33,500 bases of DNA from CAZKYP01 sp964556885 (lineage in GTDB: Bacteria; Planctomycetota; Phycisphaerae; Sedimentisphaerales; Anaerobacaceae), in contig CAZKYP010000007.1 of assembly GCA_964556885.1 (NCBI GenBank), positions 1-33,500 on the forward strand. Reading direction: 5' to 3'. Below, piece after piece: positions 1 through 8,116 of this stretch. The number at the start of each line of letters is the position of its first letter. Position 1 is the first letter of the stretch. The position numbers and the translations under genes were made by a program. Under the pieces are notes generated by a model that made no database searches, was not told the origin of the DNA, and saw nothing but the letters and a program-made list of their open reading frames with translations.

Positions 1-473
1 TAGAAGTATTGAACGAAGATAGATGCAATTGAACTTGATTTTCAAATGGCCGATAAATTCTTTTACCTGTGACAAATATTGAAAGGTGCTTATCGGTCCT
101 TTTGACCAATATGAAGAAAAATCTCATATATGTCAATTGTTTGATTTACATATCCAGGGCACTGTAAGGCTTTGGAAAAGCCTGATAGTCGCCTCCGATA
201 ATTTTAACGATTGTAGCAATTCTGCTGATATTAAAGCTGATAATAGTGGATGTGTGATGTTTGTATCGCGTTTTTTGGGTCTTATAAATAAATACCGGAT
301 GAAGAGGTCAATTTTTTTATTATTGAGAATTCGATGGAATGTATCGACACAGGGGAGTTTTATTTGAACAGGCCGTATGGCCGGTAAAGATGCGGCTCTA
401 ATAGGTCGAAATAAGGAATATCATGGAGGCATGTATTGTAAATACTCCTAATATAATGAGGAGGTAATTCAAA
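1..473. other. Gene-poor leader upstream of pilus operon
   Basis: I see no convincing gene in this stretch. A 93-codon open frame at 86-367 (plus) has no recognisable domain, no ribosome binding site and no signal sequence, so I do not call it. The stretch presumably holds the promoter of the operon that begins at 474, but no clear -35/-10 pair stands out. A short self-complementary GGCC-GTAT-GGCC element lies near 372-383. The end of an upstream gene could lie before position 85, but nothing shows it. Confidence 0.4.
458..465 (+). promoter_or_regulatory. Ribosome binding site of pseudopilin gene
   Basis: GAGGAGGT lies 8 bases before the ATG at 474. It is one of the strongest Shine-Dalgarno matches in the window. 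It fixes the start of the pseudopilin and therefore its unusually long leader peptide. Confidence 0.75.
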
Positions 474-1046
474 ATGTCATATTTGATTTGTTTGCCGACA
501 GGGAGGCGTTGGTTATATCCTGCTGAAAAATCACAGGATTGTTGTACGCAAAGATGCAGTGGTTTCACGGTCCTGGAGATACTGATTGTAGTTGTGATTC
601 TGGCGATTGCATCAGTTATGGTAGTGCCGATGATGTCTTCGGCATCAAGTTTCCAGATTCGGTCGGCGGCAAACATCATTGCCGCGGACCTGGAGTACGC
701 CAAAAGTCTTGCGATAAGCAGAGGTAAAGATTACGCCGTTATTTTCAACCCTGCTGCTGAATCTTACCAGATTGAGGATTTGAGCAAGCCCGTGGGTGAT
801 TCTAAGAGAATCATCGATCACCCGATTAAAAAGGGCTTCAAGTACATTATAAATTTTCAAAACGACAGCAGGCTGGATAAAGTTGATATCTACAGTGTGG
901 ATTTTGATGGTAATTTGAGTGTTAAGTTTGATTATCTCGGTAGTCCCGACAATACAAGCGAAGGAGAAATTATCCTTATGGCAGGCGGGACAACTATGAA
1001 GGTCAAGGTGGTACCGGTGACGGGTTATATCCGGATTGAAGAATAA
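474..1046 (+). CDS. Type IV pilin-like pseudopilin (GspH/FimT-like)
   Basis: A 190-residue protein with a class III prepilin signal. Gly30 is followed by Phe31, Thr-Val-Leu and Glu35 (the conserved +5 glutamate), then a hydrophobic stretch to about residue 52. Prepilin peptidase would cut after Gly30. The rest is a soluble domain with the helix pattern (RSAANIIAADLEYAKSLAISRG) and beta-rich tail typical of GspH/FimT minor pseudopilins. In that family, minor pseudopilins form the tip or initiation complex of the pilus or pseudopilus in the inner membrane. The 30-residue leader, with several Cys, is long for this family, but the GAGGAGGT site supports the ATG. It is the first gene of the assembly operon, 90 bp before the pilM-like gene. 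No major pilin or prepilin peptidase gene is in the window. The family call is firm; the exact subtype is not. Confidence 0.85.
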   Translation: MSYLICLPTGRRWLYPAEKSQDCCTQRCSGFTVLEILIVVVILAIASVMVVPMMSSASSFQIRSAANIIAADLEYAKSLAISRGKDYAVIFNPAAESYQIEDLSKPVGDSKRIIDHPIKKGFKYIINFQNDSRLDKVDIYSVDFDGNLSVKFDYLGSPDNTSEGEIILMAGGTTMKVKVVPVTGYIRIEE

Positions 1047-1064
1047 ATAACAAGCAACGTATGT

Positions 1065-1087
1065 TCTCTTGTTCGCTCGAACAGAGA
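1065..1087 (+). other. Intercistronic stem-loop between pseudopilin and pilM
   Basis: TCTC-T-TGTTC, a GCTC loop and GAACA-GAGA form a 9-bp stem with one bulged T. No T-tract follows, so it is not a standard terminator. It could set mRNA stability or differential expression between the pseudopilin and pilM. This is read from the sequence only, and its function is a guess. Confidence 0.35.
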
Positions 1088-1136
1088 CATTCATATATTC
1101 AGATGGCAGGTTCTAACTGATGAGGGTGATAAGTTA

Positions 1137-2345
1137 ATGCTAAGTTGGGGCTTTAAAACTCGAGGCCTTAGGCCGATTGGACTGGACGTTGGTCATAATT
1201 CCGTCAAGATGATACAACTGCTGATGGATGGGGAGAATATTTCTGTTATTGCGGCGGATGAGATTCGTATTGAGCCAGGTATCAATGAAGATGAGCAGAG
1301 TCGGAGAAGTTTTGTCATTTCATCAATCAAAGAGATGCTTTCTAAAGGTAATTTCAAAGGGAAAAATGTAGTTTCGTGTCTGCCGAGCGGCAAACTGAAG
1401 ATTACAAGTTTGCGATTACCCGAGACTGAAGAGCAGGAAATAGAGCAGATCCTGAGAAAAGAGGTTACTCATCGTTTCGGCCTGAATCCGGATGAGGATA
1501 CTATGGATTATGTCTTTGCCGGCAATGTCAGACAGGATGATGAGATTAAGAGTGAATTGATAGTATTTGCGGCGGAGAAGGAAACGATAAAGGGACACAT
1601 ACAGATACTCGTGGAGGCCGGGCTTAAACCGGTGGCGATTGATATTATTCCGTTTGCATTGTTCAGGAGTTTTGAAAGATCATTGAGACGTCAGGAAGAC
1701 AGAGACCGCACGACGGTTTTCGTGGATGTGGGAAGCTGTTTTACCACGGTGGTTTTCGGAAGAGGCGGGGAAATTAGCTTTGTTAAGGAGATACCGATAG
1801 GTGGTGAAAAATTCAATCAGGAAGTGGCTGCCAAACTGGGCGTCAACGTTGGTGAGGCTGAGGTACTTCGCGATGCGATTCGAACGGAAAAAGGATTTGT
1901 GAAGTCGAAATCCAATTTACCGGTACAGGGGCCTAACATCGACGGCCAGAACATCGATGCTCAGACCCGCCAGGTAGTTGTCGATGCGGTTAGCGGAATT
2001 GTAGAAGATTTAGCCAGAGAAATATCCTTGTGTCTTCGTTATTATACAGTGACATTCAGAGGCAAACGTGTAGAGCGGGCAATTATCGCCGGCGGGGGGG
2101 CCTACGAGGATATACTGCTTAATGTTCTGCGTCGTTATTTATCGGTGAATCTTGAAATTGCTCAGCCGTTGAGAGGTTTTAATTTGTCGAGTGAAAGGAC
2201 AAACCTGAATTTCGACGGTGACAGGCGTGGTTTTCTTTGTGAGTGGGCGGTGGCCGTAGGGCTGAGTCTTAAAGGCTGGAAGGGGGCGAGCGAAGAGGAA
2301 ATAATAGCAGGATGCAATGAGCGGGAAAATTATGAGAGAGATTGA
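1137..2345 (+). CDS. pilM: Type IV pilus assembly protein PilM-like (actin-fold ATPase)
   Basis: A 402-residue cytoplasmic protein of the PilM/GspL-cytoplasmic (actin-like ATPase) family. It shows the phosphate-1 loop (IGLDVGHNSVKMIQL, residues about 14-28), the central VFVDVGSCFTTVVF segment (about 193-206) and the adenosine loop IIAGGGAYEDI (about 316-326). In type IV pili, PilM binds the N-terminal tail of PilN and links the cytoplasmic motor to the PilNOP inner-membrane alignment complex. That order is preserved here: the next genes are PilN-, PilO- and PilP-like, and the PilN reading frame overlaps the end of this gene. The start ATG has a GAGG element about 11 bases upstream. Length fits the family, and I see no missing motif. 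Confidence 0.9.
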   Translation: MLSWGFKTRGLRPIGLDVGHNSVKMIQLLMDGENISVIAADEIRIEPGINEDEQSRRSFVISSIKEMLSKGNFKGKNVVSCLPSGKLKITSLRLPETEEQEIEQILRKEVTHRFGLNPDEDTMDYVFAGNVRQDDEIKSELIVFAAEKETIKGHIQILVEAGLKPVAIDIIPFALFRSFERSLRRQEDRDRTTVFVDVGSCFTTVVFGRGGEISFVKEIPIGGEKFNQEVAAKLGVNVGEAEVLRDAIRTEKGFVKSKSNLPVQGPNIDGQNIDAQTRQVVVDAVSGIVEDLAREISLCLRYYTVTFRGKRVERAIIAGGGAYEDILLNVLRRYLSVNLEIAQPLRGFNLSSERTNLNFDGDRRGFLCEWAVAVGLSLKGWKGASEEEIIAGCNERENYERD

Positions 2346-3075
2346 TTTTCTTCCTGAATGGTATAAGAGCGGCAGGCGACGCCAGCTTGGTTATCGCACC
2401 CAATATCTTGCATTGGGCGGTATCTTTGTGGTGATGATTGTATGGAACATCTTCGCCGCACATTCGATATCAAAAGCCAGGGCAAGATCAATTCATATGA
2501 TTGCAGAGCAGGCCCGTGCCGAACAAATGTCGGCTCAATTGACGGGTGTCAGAGACCATTTAAGAGAGTTTCAGAAAAAGGCGGAATCGATAGAAAAAAT
2601 TAATTCCAAAATCAATGTTGCAGGTGTTTTGGCGGAGATAAGTTTTCTGATCAGTAAAGAGATAGTTCTCAGCAAGGTTGAATTTACCGCGGTAAAGTTT
2701 GCGGACAAACAGGACTCTAAAACATCTCCTGATGCCGTTGCTGTGGTACGTGCAATCCCGGCGAAATTTAGCCTTGATAAAGATCTGCCGATTGGTGACG
2801 TTAAATTTAAGGTGGTGATTGGCGGTGTGGCGGTGGATGCGAGTTATGTTGCGGCGTTGATATGCAAACTTGAGGATTCGCCGTATTTTTGCCAGGTGGT
2901 GCCGTCATTTTCCCGCAACGCCGACTTTGAAAAACTCAGCGGTTACTCGGCAGTCCCAAGAACAGATGCAGCCGCAAGATTACCTAATGCCGAGAGAAGC
3001 GATCAAAAGACAGAAAATAAGATGCAAATCAGTGAATTCGAGATTAGTTGTTATCTTGCAAATTTTCGTGAATAG
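2317..3075 (+). CDS. pilN: PilN-like inner-membrane assembly protein
   Basis: A 252-residue bitopic membrane protein. The short N-terminal tail has the PilN signature region (REIDFLPEWYK, the INLLP-type motif that binds PilM). One transmembrane helix follows at about residues 29-47, then a coiled-coil-like periplasmic segment (about 50-100) and a ferredoxin-like domain. PilN pairs with PilO in the inner membrane. The frame overlaps pilM by 29 bases if the ATG at 2317 is used. The in-frame ATG at 2332 begins just before the REIDFLP motif and is an equal alternative, since neither has a strong ribosome binding site. Position between PilM and PilO supports the call more than sequence similarity does; GspL C-terminal domain is the alternative name. 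Confidence 0.82.
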   Translation: MSGKIMREIDFLPEWYKSGRRRQLGYRTQYLALGGIFVVMIVWNIFAAHSISKARARSIHMIAEQARAEQMSAQLTGVRDHLREFQKKAESIEKINSKINVAGVLAEISFLISKEIVLSKVEFTAVKFADKQDSKTSPDAVAVVRAIPAKFSLDKDLPIGDVKFKVVIGGVAVDASYVAALICKLEDSPYFCQVVPSFSRNADFEKLSGYSAVPRTDAAARLPNAERSDQKTENKMQISEFEISCYLANFRE

Positions 3076-3094
3076 TAAATGGTGAGAACTGAAT

Positions 3095-3640
3095 ATGTTT
3101 ATTCGAGATAAACAGCAAATAACTATTTGTGTAATAGCCGTTGTGATTATAGGTGGATTTATATTATTACGTTATCTGCCTTTGAAGAGCGAAATTACGG
3201 CTGTCGAAGAGCGGATGTCCGCCCAGAGACTGACTATTGCCAAAGGCGCTTCGGACAGCGAACAGTTGCCTTTGTTTGAAGAGCAGTTGAAGAAGCTGCA
3301 AAGCGAGCTTGAAGACTATGAACAGAATATTCCCGAGAAAAGAGATCTCGGGCTGTTTTTGAGCATGATTGCCGATTTGATGAGTGAGAATAATTTGAGT
3401 GAGCAGATAATTGAGCCTCGCGAGGAAATCAAGGGTGAGAAGTTCTGTTGCATACCATTGAATATAAAATGTAAAGGAACTTTAGCTCAGATGTTCAAGT
3501 TTTATCAGCGCCTTCAGGGACTGAACAGGCTTATTCGAATCGAGCAGGTGAAGCTTACCAACGACGGCAATTTTAGCGGTGATGTGAATATGCAGACTAA
3601 AGCGGTTATTTACTACCGCTCTGAAACGGAGCAGGGGTAA
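3095..3640 (+). CDS. pilO: PilO-like inner-membrane assembly protein
   Basis: A 181-residue protein with one N-terminal transmembrane helix (about residues 8-27). A coiled-coil segment follows (about 32-85, rich in Glu, Gln and Lys), with the PilO-typical IPEKRDLGLFLSMIADL region, then a small ferredoxin-like domain ending near residue 176. PilO forms heterodimers with PilN and connects through PilP to the secretin. It begins 19 bases after the PilN stop. The ATG is preceded by GGTGAG. Length and layout fit PilO (GspM-like proteins are the type II counterpart). Confidence 0.85.
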   Translation: MFIRDKQQITICVIAVVIIGGFILLRYLPLKSEITAVEERMSAQRLTIAKGASDSEQLPLFEEQLKKLQSELEDYEQNIPEKRDLGLFLSMIADLMSENNLSEQIIEPREEIKGEKFCCIPLNIKCKGTLAQMFKFYQRLQGLNRLIRIEQVKLTNDGNFSGDVNMQTKAVIYYRSETEQG

Positions 3641-3673
3641 GAAAATAGTAAAGAGCAAGAGAGAGCTTGGCAA

Positions 3674-4261
3674 ATGAAACAAAATGTAACTAATAATCTA
3701 CAGAGTTCCGGGAGGCTTTTTATCCGGTTGGCTGCTGATAATAAGAAAGCTGTTATGGCTTTTTGTTTGATTGTCGTGATGGTTTTTATGTGGATAAGAG
3801 TGCTTACCCACAAGGCGCCGGATGCCGCCAATGCAGCAGCCGGTGCGGAGAAGACCAACGTAATTGAAGGATCAGATTCCAAAGTGAAAGTATCTTTTGT
3901 CGAATTGCCCGAAGTTGCAGGCCGCAATGATGTAATTACGAGAGACTTTTTTGCTTCAGACGGCTGGCGTGACTTTTATGATTCAAAGGGGCGAGGTTCA
4001 ACAGGTACCGGAGAAGTTAATGTTTCTGGAAGTGGCAGTAAAGAAGTAAACAGAATTGTTACAGAGAAATTGAAGCTTGAAGCAATTGGACTTGGAGAAA
4101 GTCCCCGTGCTCTTATAAACAACAAAATGATATCGCTGGGGGACAAACTGTCGATTAGTGATGGAATAAATTCTTTTGAATGTGAAGTAGTTCAAATCAT
4201 GGAGGATACTGTGGTGATTAGATGTGGAGAAACAGAAGTCACTTTAAGACTTATACAGTAG
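3674..4261 (+). CDS. PilP/GspC-like periplasmic linker protein
   Basis: A 195-residue protein with one transmembrane helix (about residues 26-43), a low-complexity Ala/Gly/Ser-rich linker (about 48-125) and a compact C-terminal beta domain. That domain (KLKLEAIGLGESPRALINNK, then about 150-195) looks like the homology region of PilP/GspC. In both systems this domain docks on the N-terminal domains of the secretin. The secretin gene follows 70 bases downstream, which fits. PilP is usually a lipoprotein, but here the anchor is a transmembrane helix as in GspC, so the protein is a hybrid in form. I leave the symbol empty for that reason. Confidence 0.72.
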   Translation: MKQNVTNNLQSSGRLFIRLAADNKKAVMAFCLIVVMVFMWIRVLTHKAPDAANAAAGAEKTNVIEGSDSKVKVSFVELPEVAGRNDVITRDFFASDGWRDFYDSKGRGSTGTGEVNVSGSGSKEVNRIVTEKLKLEAIGLGESPRALINNKMISLGDKLSISDGINSFECEVVQIMEDTVVIRCGETEVTLRLIQ

Positions 4262-4331
4262 TTAAAACAGTAAATGATTTAAAAATGATGTGTTAGGTAC
4301 TGAATACAAACATAGAAAAGGAGCTTAAATT

Positions 4332-6059
4332 ATGTGTCGTAATAAACAAAAATATAAACAGAAATGGTTGATAAGGTATATATATCTTGTGGCCCTGATA
4401 ATATCAATGGCGGCGTCCGTCACGATTGCCGCTGTTGAGCGCGCCCCTGCCGGCGATGCAGGCACTGTGGAGACACAAAGTGGTTCGGGTGTTGCCGAAA
4501 GTACAATCATTCCCATATTTAACTGTGAGGAAGATTTCGGCATTCGAAAGGCCCTCGCAATGCTGGGCAGCATGTGCAATAAGAACATCGTGCCCTCGCC
4601 CGGCATTGACGGCTCTCTGGCCTTCAGACGTCTTACCAACGTAACGTTCGAAGAGGCCCTGGATGCAATTCTTGGGGATAGTTTCGAGTATGAGCAGCAG
4701 GGTAATCTCATCAAGGTATATACCAAGGAAGAATATAAAAAGCTCAAGGAAGACCTGGACCGGCGGATATACAAAATCTTTACTCTGTATTACATATCCG
4801 CGGCCGAAGCAAGGAAGCTGATAACACCAGTGTTAAGCGGCAACGGTAATATAGAAACCACCACACCGGCGCAGACGGAATTTCCCACCGGCCAGTCTAT
4901 AAGTTCAGGGACTGGTGGTGGTGACACAACAGCAATGAATGATACGGTAATTGTTTTTGACTATCCCGAAAACATTGAAAAAGTCATTGATGTTCTTAGT
5001 GAGGTGGATATCAGACCGAAGCAAGTGCTCGTCGAGGCTACTATATTAAGTGCTACACTCACCGAGGAAATGCAGTTCGGCATCGATTGGCAAACCCTTA
5101 AAGGTTCTGCCGTGACTACACTGTCCGGTGTAAGCCGCGGTACCGAATATCTGTCATCTGTTGGTAGCTCCGCAAAAGTGGAAAGTGCTTTGTCGGGAGG
5201 TTTGACTTATGGGGTTGCGCATGATGATGTGGCGGCAATTATCAGAGCGGTCGAGACGGTAAGTGATGTGACCGTTCTGGCGAACCCGAAAGTACTGGCA
5301 ATAAATAAGCAGCTCGGCCAGGTTTATATTGGTAATAAATATGGCTACCGTGAAGGTAATACATTCGATGCTGCCGGTAATATGGTTGAGGGTGCGGTGC
5401 AATTCCTTGATACAGGCACGAAGCTTTCGTTCAGGCCATATATAGCAGACGATGGATATATACGCATGGATATCCATCCCAAAGACAGTTCAGGGGCAGT
5501 TACCAGCGGTGTACCTGAAGAGACGTCGGCGGAACTTGTAACTAACATAATGGTCAAAGACGGACAAACAATTGTGATTGGCGGTCTGTTCAGAGATTCT
5601 ACAACAACCGTCAGAACACAAGTTCCGTTACTTGGGGACCTGCCGTTCATAGGTGCGCTTTTTAGAGGCAAGGCGGATAAAGTTGAGCGTCAGGAGGTCA
5701 TTGTATTGCTTACTCCTCATATAATAGACCAGCCGATGGAGACTGATGGCCAGGCAAGAGCCGATGATATCCAGCGGAAGAGGGCAGGTACGAAGGACGA
5801 GTTGCAGGAGTATAGCAGGGCGAGATTGGCTGAGGAGTATTATGCGAGTGCTGTTAAATTATACAACGAAGGTCAGTTAGTAGCAGCAATGGAAGAAGTT
5901 GAATCCTCGCTTAAGCTTCGTCCATCATATCTTGAGGCGATCCGTCTGAAGGAAAGAATCATTGCCGATAAAGACGGCAGTGATGCGATGGACAGGTTGC
6001 AGAGGAAGATGCTGGAAGATGCCGATAGCAGAGAGGCACCGAAATGGCTTAGGAGATAA
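4332..6059 (+). CDS. Outer-membrane secretin (PilQ/GspD family) with TPR-like tail
   Basis: A 575-residue secretin. A basic n-region and hydrophobic signal peptide cover about residues 1-34. An N0/STN-type domain is at about 58-132 and an N1-like secretin_N domain at about 145-228. The secretin core covers about 230-465, including VEATIL, VLANPKVLAINKQ and the signature LLGDLPFIGALF followed by VIVLLTPHII. The pore forms the outer-membrane channel for the pilus or pseudopilus. After the core, residues about 470-575 form a charged helical tail with a TPR-like repeat (ASAVKLYNEGQLVAAMEEVESSL), which is not part of a minimal secretin. Two N domains make it shorter than classical GspD. The ATG has AAGGAG 8 bases upstream. 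It follows the PilP/GspC-like gene, its expected partner. Confidence 0.92.
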   Translation: MCRNKQKYKQKWLIRYIYLVALIISMAASVTIAAVERAPAGDAGTVETQSGSGVAESTIIPIFNCEEDFGIRKALAMLGSMCNKNIVPSPGIDGSLAFRRLTNVTFEEALDAILGDSFEYEQQGNLIKVYTKEEYKKLKEDLDRRIYKIFTLYYISAAEARKLITPVLSGNGNIETTTPAQTEFPTGQSISSGTGGGDTTAMNDTVIVFDYPENIEKVIDVLSEVDIRPKQVLVEATILSATLTEEMQFGIDWQTLKGSAVTTLSGVSRGTEYLSSVGSSAKVESALSGGLTYGVAHDDVAAIIRAVETVSDVTVLANPKVLAINKQLGQVYIGNKYGYREGNTFDAAGNMVEGAVQFLDTGTKLSFRPYIADDGYIRMDIHPKDSSGAVTSGVPEETSAELVTNIMVKDGQTIVIGGLFRDSTTTVRTQVPLLGDLPFIGALFRGKADKVERQEVIVLLTPHIIDQPMETDGQARADDIQRKRAGTKDELQEYSRARLAEEYYASAVKLYNEGQLVAAMEEVESSLKLRPSYLEAIRLKERIIADKDGSDAMDRLQRKMLEDADSREAPKWLRR

Positions 6060-6129
6060 CAGGCTGCCGATGATTGATGGTTGTAGAAACGATTAGAAGT
6101 AATAATAGATTGATTGAGATGGAGTGGTT

Positions 6130-7620
6130 GTGTTGCGATACGGAAGAAGCTTATACGTGATAGTAACCTTAATCCTGGCGTTCGGCCTGTTTTTAACGGC
6201 CTTCGCCGGATTGCAGAATACCGGCGGGGACCAGGTTAACGGCCCGTCCGGTTATATTCAGCGGATACCGTCTATCCGGGCGTTTTATATTATTGGGGCT
6301 GTGGGCGTGATTTTGCTTGGCTGGTACTGGCTTCGGCTGGCAGTGGCAATCACGTCCATAGCCAGGCTTGGTAAAATGGACGGTTCGGCTGTCGGCATAT
6401 CCGATAAATTAAAAGCCGGGTTTGCCGTAAAAGATATGGATGGATTGTGTCGTTCCATCAGTGAATGTTTTGATGATTATGTAAAGCGTATCAGTGACTA
6501 TGAGGAGCAAATCAAAGAACTTCAAATTTGTATTCAGCTTGCGCAAAGGCGGGAAAAGAACACGGAAGCGATTATATACAGCATTCGCGATGCTGTTGTA
6601 GTTACGGATGAGTTTGACAAGCTGTTGATGGCCAATGAGGCGGCCGGAAAACTGTTCAATTTCGATTTTAAGAATTCCCAGCATATACCCGTCAGCGAGC
6701 TGATAGGCGGCGACAGAAGTGAATTTACCGATTTTCTCAGTCACAGCAGAAAAAGCAAAGGGCAGGCCAAAAGACGTGAAATCGAATTTATAATCGATGA
6801 GCAGCCGCATACCTTTGATTGTATTGTTTCATGTGTTTATGACCAGAATCAGCATGTGTGCGGTGCGGTAGCGGTGCTGCATGATGTAACACGCGAGAAA
6901 GAAGTTTCTCAAATGAAAAATGACTTCGTAAGTCATGTCTCACACGAGCTGAAAACGCCTCTTGCTTCTATCACGGCATATTCGGAAATGCTCTGTGATG
7001 GTGAGGCGGAGGACGAAGAGACAAAAATGGAATTCTATTCTGTGATTCAAAATCAGGCCAAGCGGCTGAGCCGGCTTATAGAGGACATATTGAATATCTC
7101 GCGAATAGAATCGGGTCTGATTAAAGTGGATAAAGAACCTGCGAGCTTGACAATGTTGATAGAAGAGCAGTTGGGAATGATAAAAAGTTATGCAGAAGAA
7201 AAGAATATTGAGGTTTCCGGGCAAAGGCCGATAGTGTTCGACCAGGTGTTGGTAAACAAGGATATGATTTCACAAGTCATCGTTAATTTACTCAGTAACG
7301 CCGTTAAGTATACGCCTTCCGGAGGTGCCGTTAAAATAGAAACCGAAGTTGACGAGCATACGAAACTGGTCAGGGTCAGTGTCACCGATACCGGAGTCGG
7401 GATTCCCGAAGATGAAGTGGAGCATGTTTTTGATAAATTCTACAGGGTTCGTGCCAATGAAAAACATGCCAAAGGGACCGGTCTGGGCCTGAATCTTGTT
7501 AAACAGATAATTGAAAAAGTTCATAAAGGCCGTGTTTTTGTAAAAAGCAAAGTTGGTGCGGGGAGTACTTTTAGTTTTGAATTACCGTTGGCGACAAAGG
7601 GGACGGCCAGTGTTGTTTGA
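6130..7620 (+). CDS. Membrane PAS sensor histidine kinase
   Basis: A histidine kinase of about 496 residues. The numbering here counts from the GTG at 6124. Two transmembrane helices (about 10-30 and 52-75) flank a short periplasmic loop. A linker and PAS domain (about 144-258) follow, then HisKA with phospho-acceptor His274 in HVSHELKTPL, and a complete HATPase_c (N box NLLSNAVKY, G1 DTGVGI, F box FDKFYR, G2 GTGLGL). It is expected to phosphorylate a response regulator; the single-domain receiver 53 bases downstream is the obvious partner. GGAG at 6121-6124 overlaps the GTG at 6124, so I prefer the GTG at 6130; TTG at 6133 is also possible. It sits inside the pilus operon after the secretin, which implies that it senses or regulates that machine. 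Confidence 0.88.
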   Translation: MLRYGRSLYVIVTLILAFGLFLTAFAGLQNTGGDQVNGPSGYIQRIPSIRAFYIIGAVGVILLGWYWLRLAVAITSIARLGKMDGSAVGISDKLKAGFAVKDMDGLCRSISECFDDYVKRISDYEEQIKELQICIQLAQRREKNTEAIIYSIRDAVVVTDEFDKLLMANEAAGKLFNFDFKNSQHIPVSELIGGDRSEFTDFLSHSRKSKGQAKRREIEFIIDEQPHTFDCIVSCVYDQNQHVCGAVAVLHDVTREKEVSQMKNDFVSHVSHELKTPLASITAYSEMLCDGEAEDEETKMEFYSVIQNQAKRLSRLIEDILNISRIESGLIKVDKEPASLTMLIEEQLGMIKSYAEEKNIEVSGQRPIVFDQVLVNKDMISQVIVNLLSNAVKYTPSGGAVKIETEVDEHTKLVRVSVTDTGVGIPEDEVEHVFDKFYRVRANEKHAKGTGLGLNLVKQIIEKVHKGRVFVKSKVGAGSTFSFELPLATKGTASVV

Positions 7621-7673
7621 CTGGTTAAACAAATCAACTGTCGAGTGAATTTTTAGTTTGGAGGTAAAACATA

Positions 7674-8066
7674 ATGGCTGATAAAAGAGTCCTGATTGTA
7701 GATGATGAAATCCATATTGTTCATGTGGTGGCGATAAAACTTCGTAACAATGGTTATGATGTATTGTCGGCGGATAACGGCGCCGAGGCATACGAGCTGG
7801 CCTGTCGTGAGAAGCCGGATATTATTGTTACTGATTTTCAAATGCCTGTCATGACGGGCCTGGAGCTTGTGGAAAAACTCCGGCAGAACGACCAGACGAA
7901 AGACACGCCTGTGATTATACTGACTGCGAGGAGCTTTGCCATTTCAAAAGAGCAGCAGGAGCAGTTGCAGATATCCGGCTGTCTGAGCAAGCCTTTCAGC
8001 CCGAGGGAATTGCTGGAGAACATCGAGGATATTCTCTATCAGAGAAAGCAGATGGTGGAGAGTTAA
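7674..8066 (+). CDS. Single-domain response regulator (CheY-like)
   Basis: A 130-residue receiver domain with no output domain. The acidic pair Asp10-Asp11, phospho-acceptor Asp54 (TDFQMP), Thr84 (ILTAR) and Lys106 (SKPF) are all present, so it should be phosphorylated. GGAGGT lies 8 bases before the ATG. It is flanked by the histidine kinase and the HD-GYP protein. A stand-alone receiver usually acts by protein-protein contact, here perhaps with the phosphodiesterase or the motor. The partner is inferred from gene order. Confidence 0.92.
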   Translation: MADKRVLIVDDEIHIVHVVAIKLRNNGYDVLSADNGAEAYELACREKPDIIVTDFQMPVMTGLELVEKLRQNDQTKDTPVIILTARSFAISKEQQEQLQISGCLSKPFSPRELLENIEDILYQRKQMVES

Positions 8067-8116
8067 CGGTCGTAAACGGTATCTGAATATTAACTGCAAG
8101 ACAAATGGGATGAATT

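Noticed and set aside
86..367. 93-codon plus-strand open frame before the pilus operon
   Set aside because: No ribosome binding site, no domain or signal sequence, and unremarkable composition in AT-rich DNA. Called non-coding until conservation is shown.
366..460. Possible c-di-GMP (GEMM-type) riboswitch before the pseudopilin
   Set aside because: Some GGC/GGTAAAG-like patches look suggestive, but the conserved core with its receptor loop could not be laid out. Not supported by eye.
398..1094. Minus-strand frames of 101 and 149 codons
   Set aside because: They lie antisense to the pseudopilin gene, have no recognisable features and are shadow frames.
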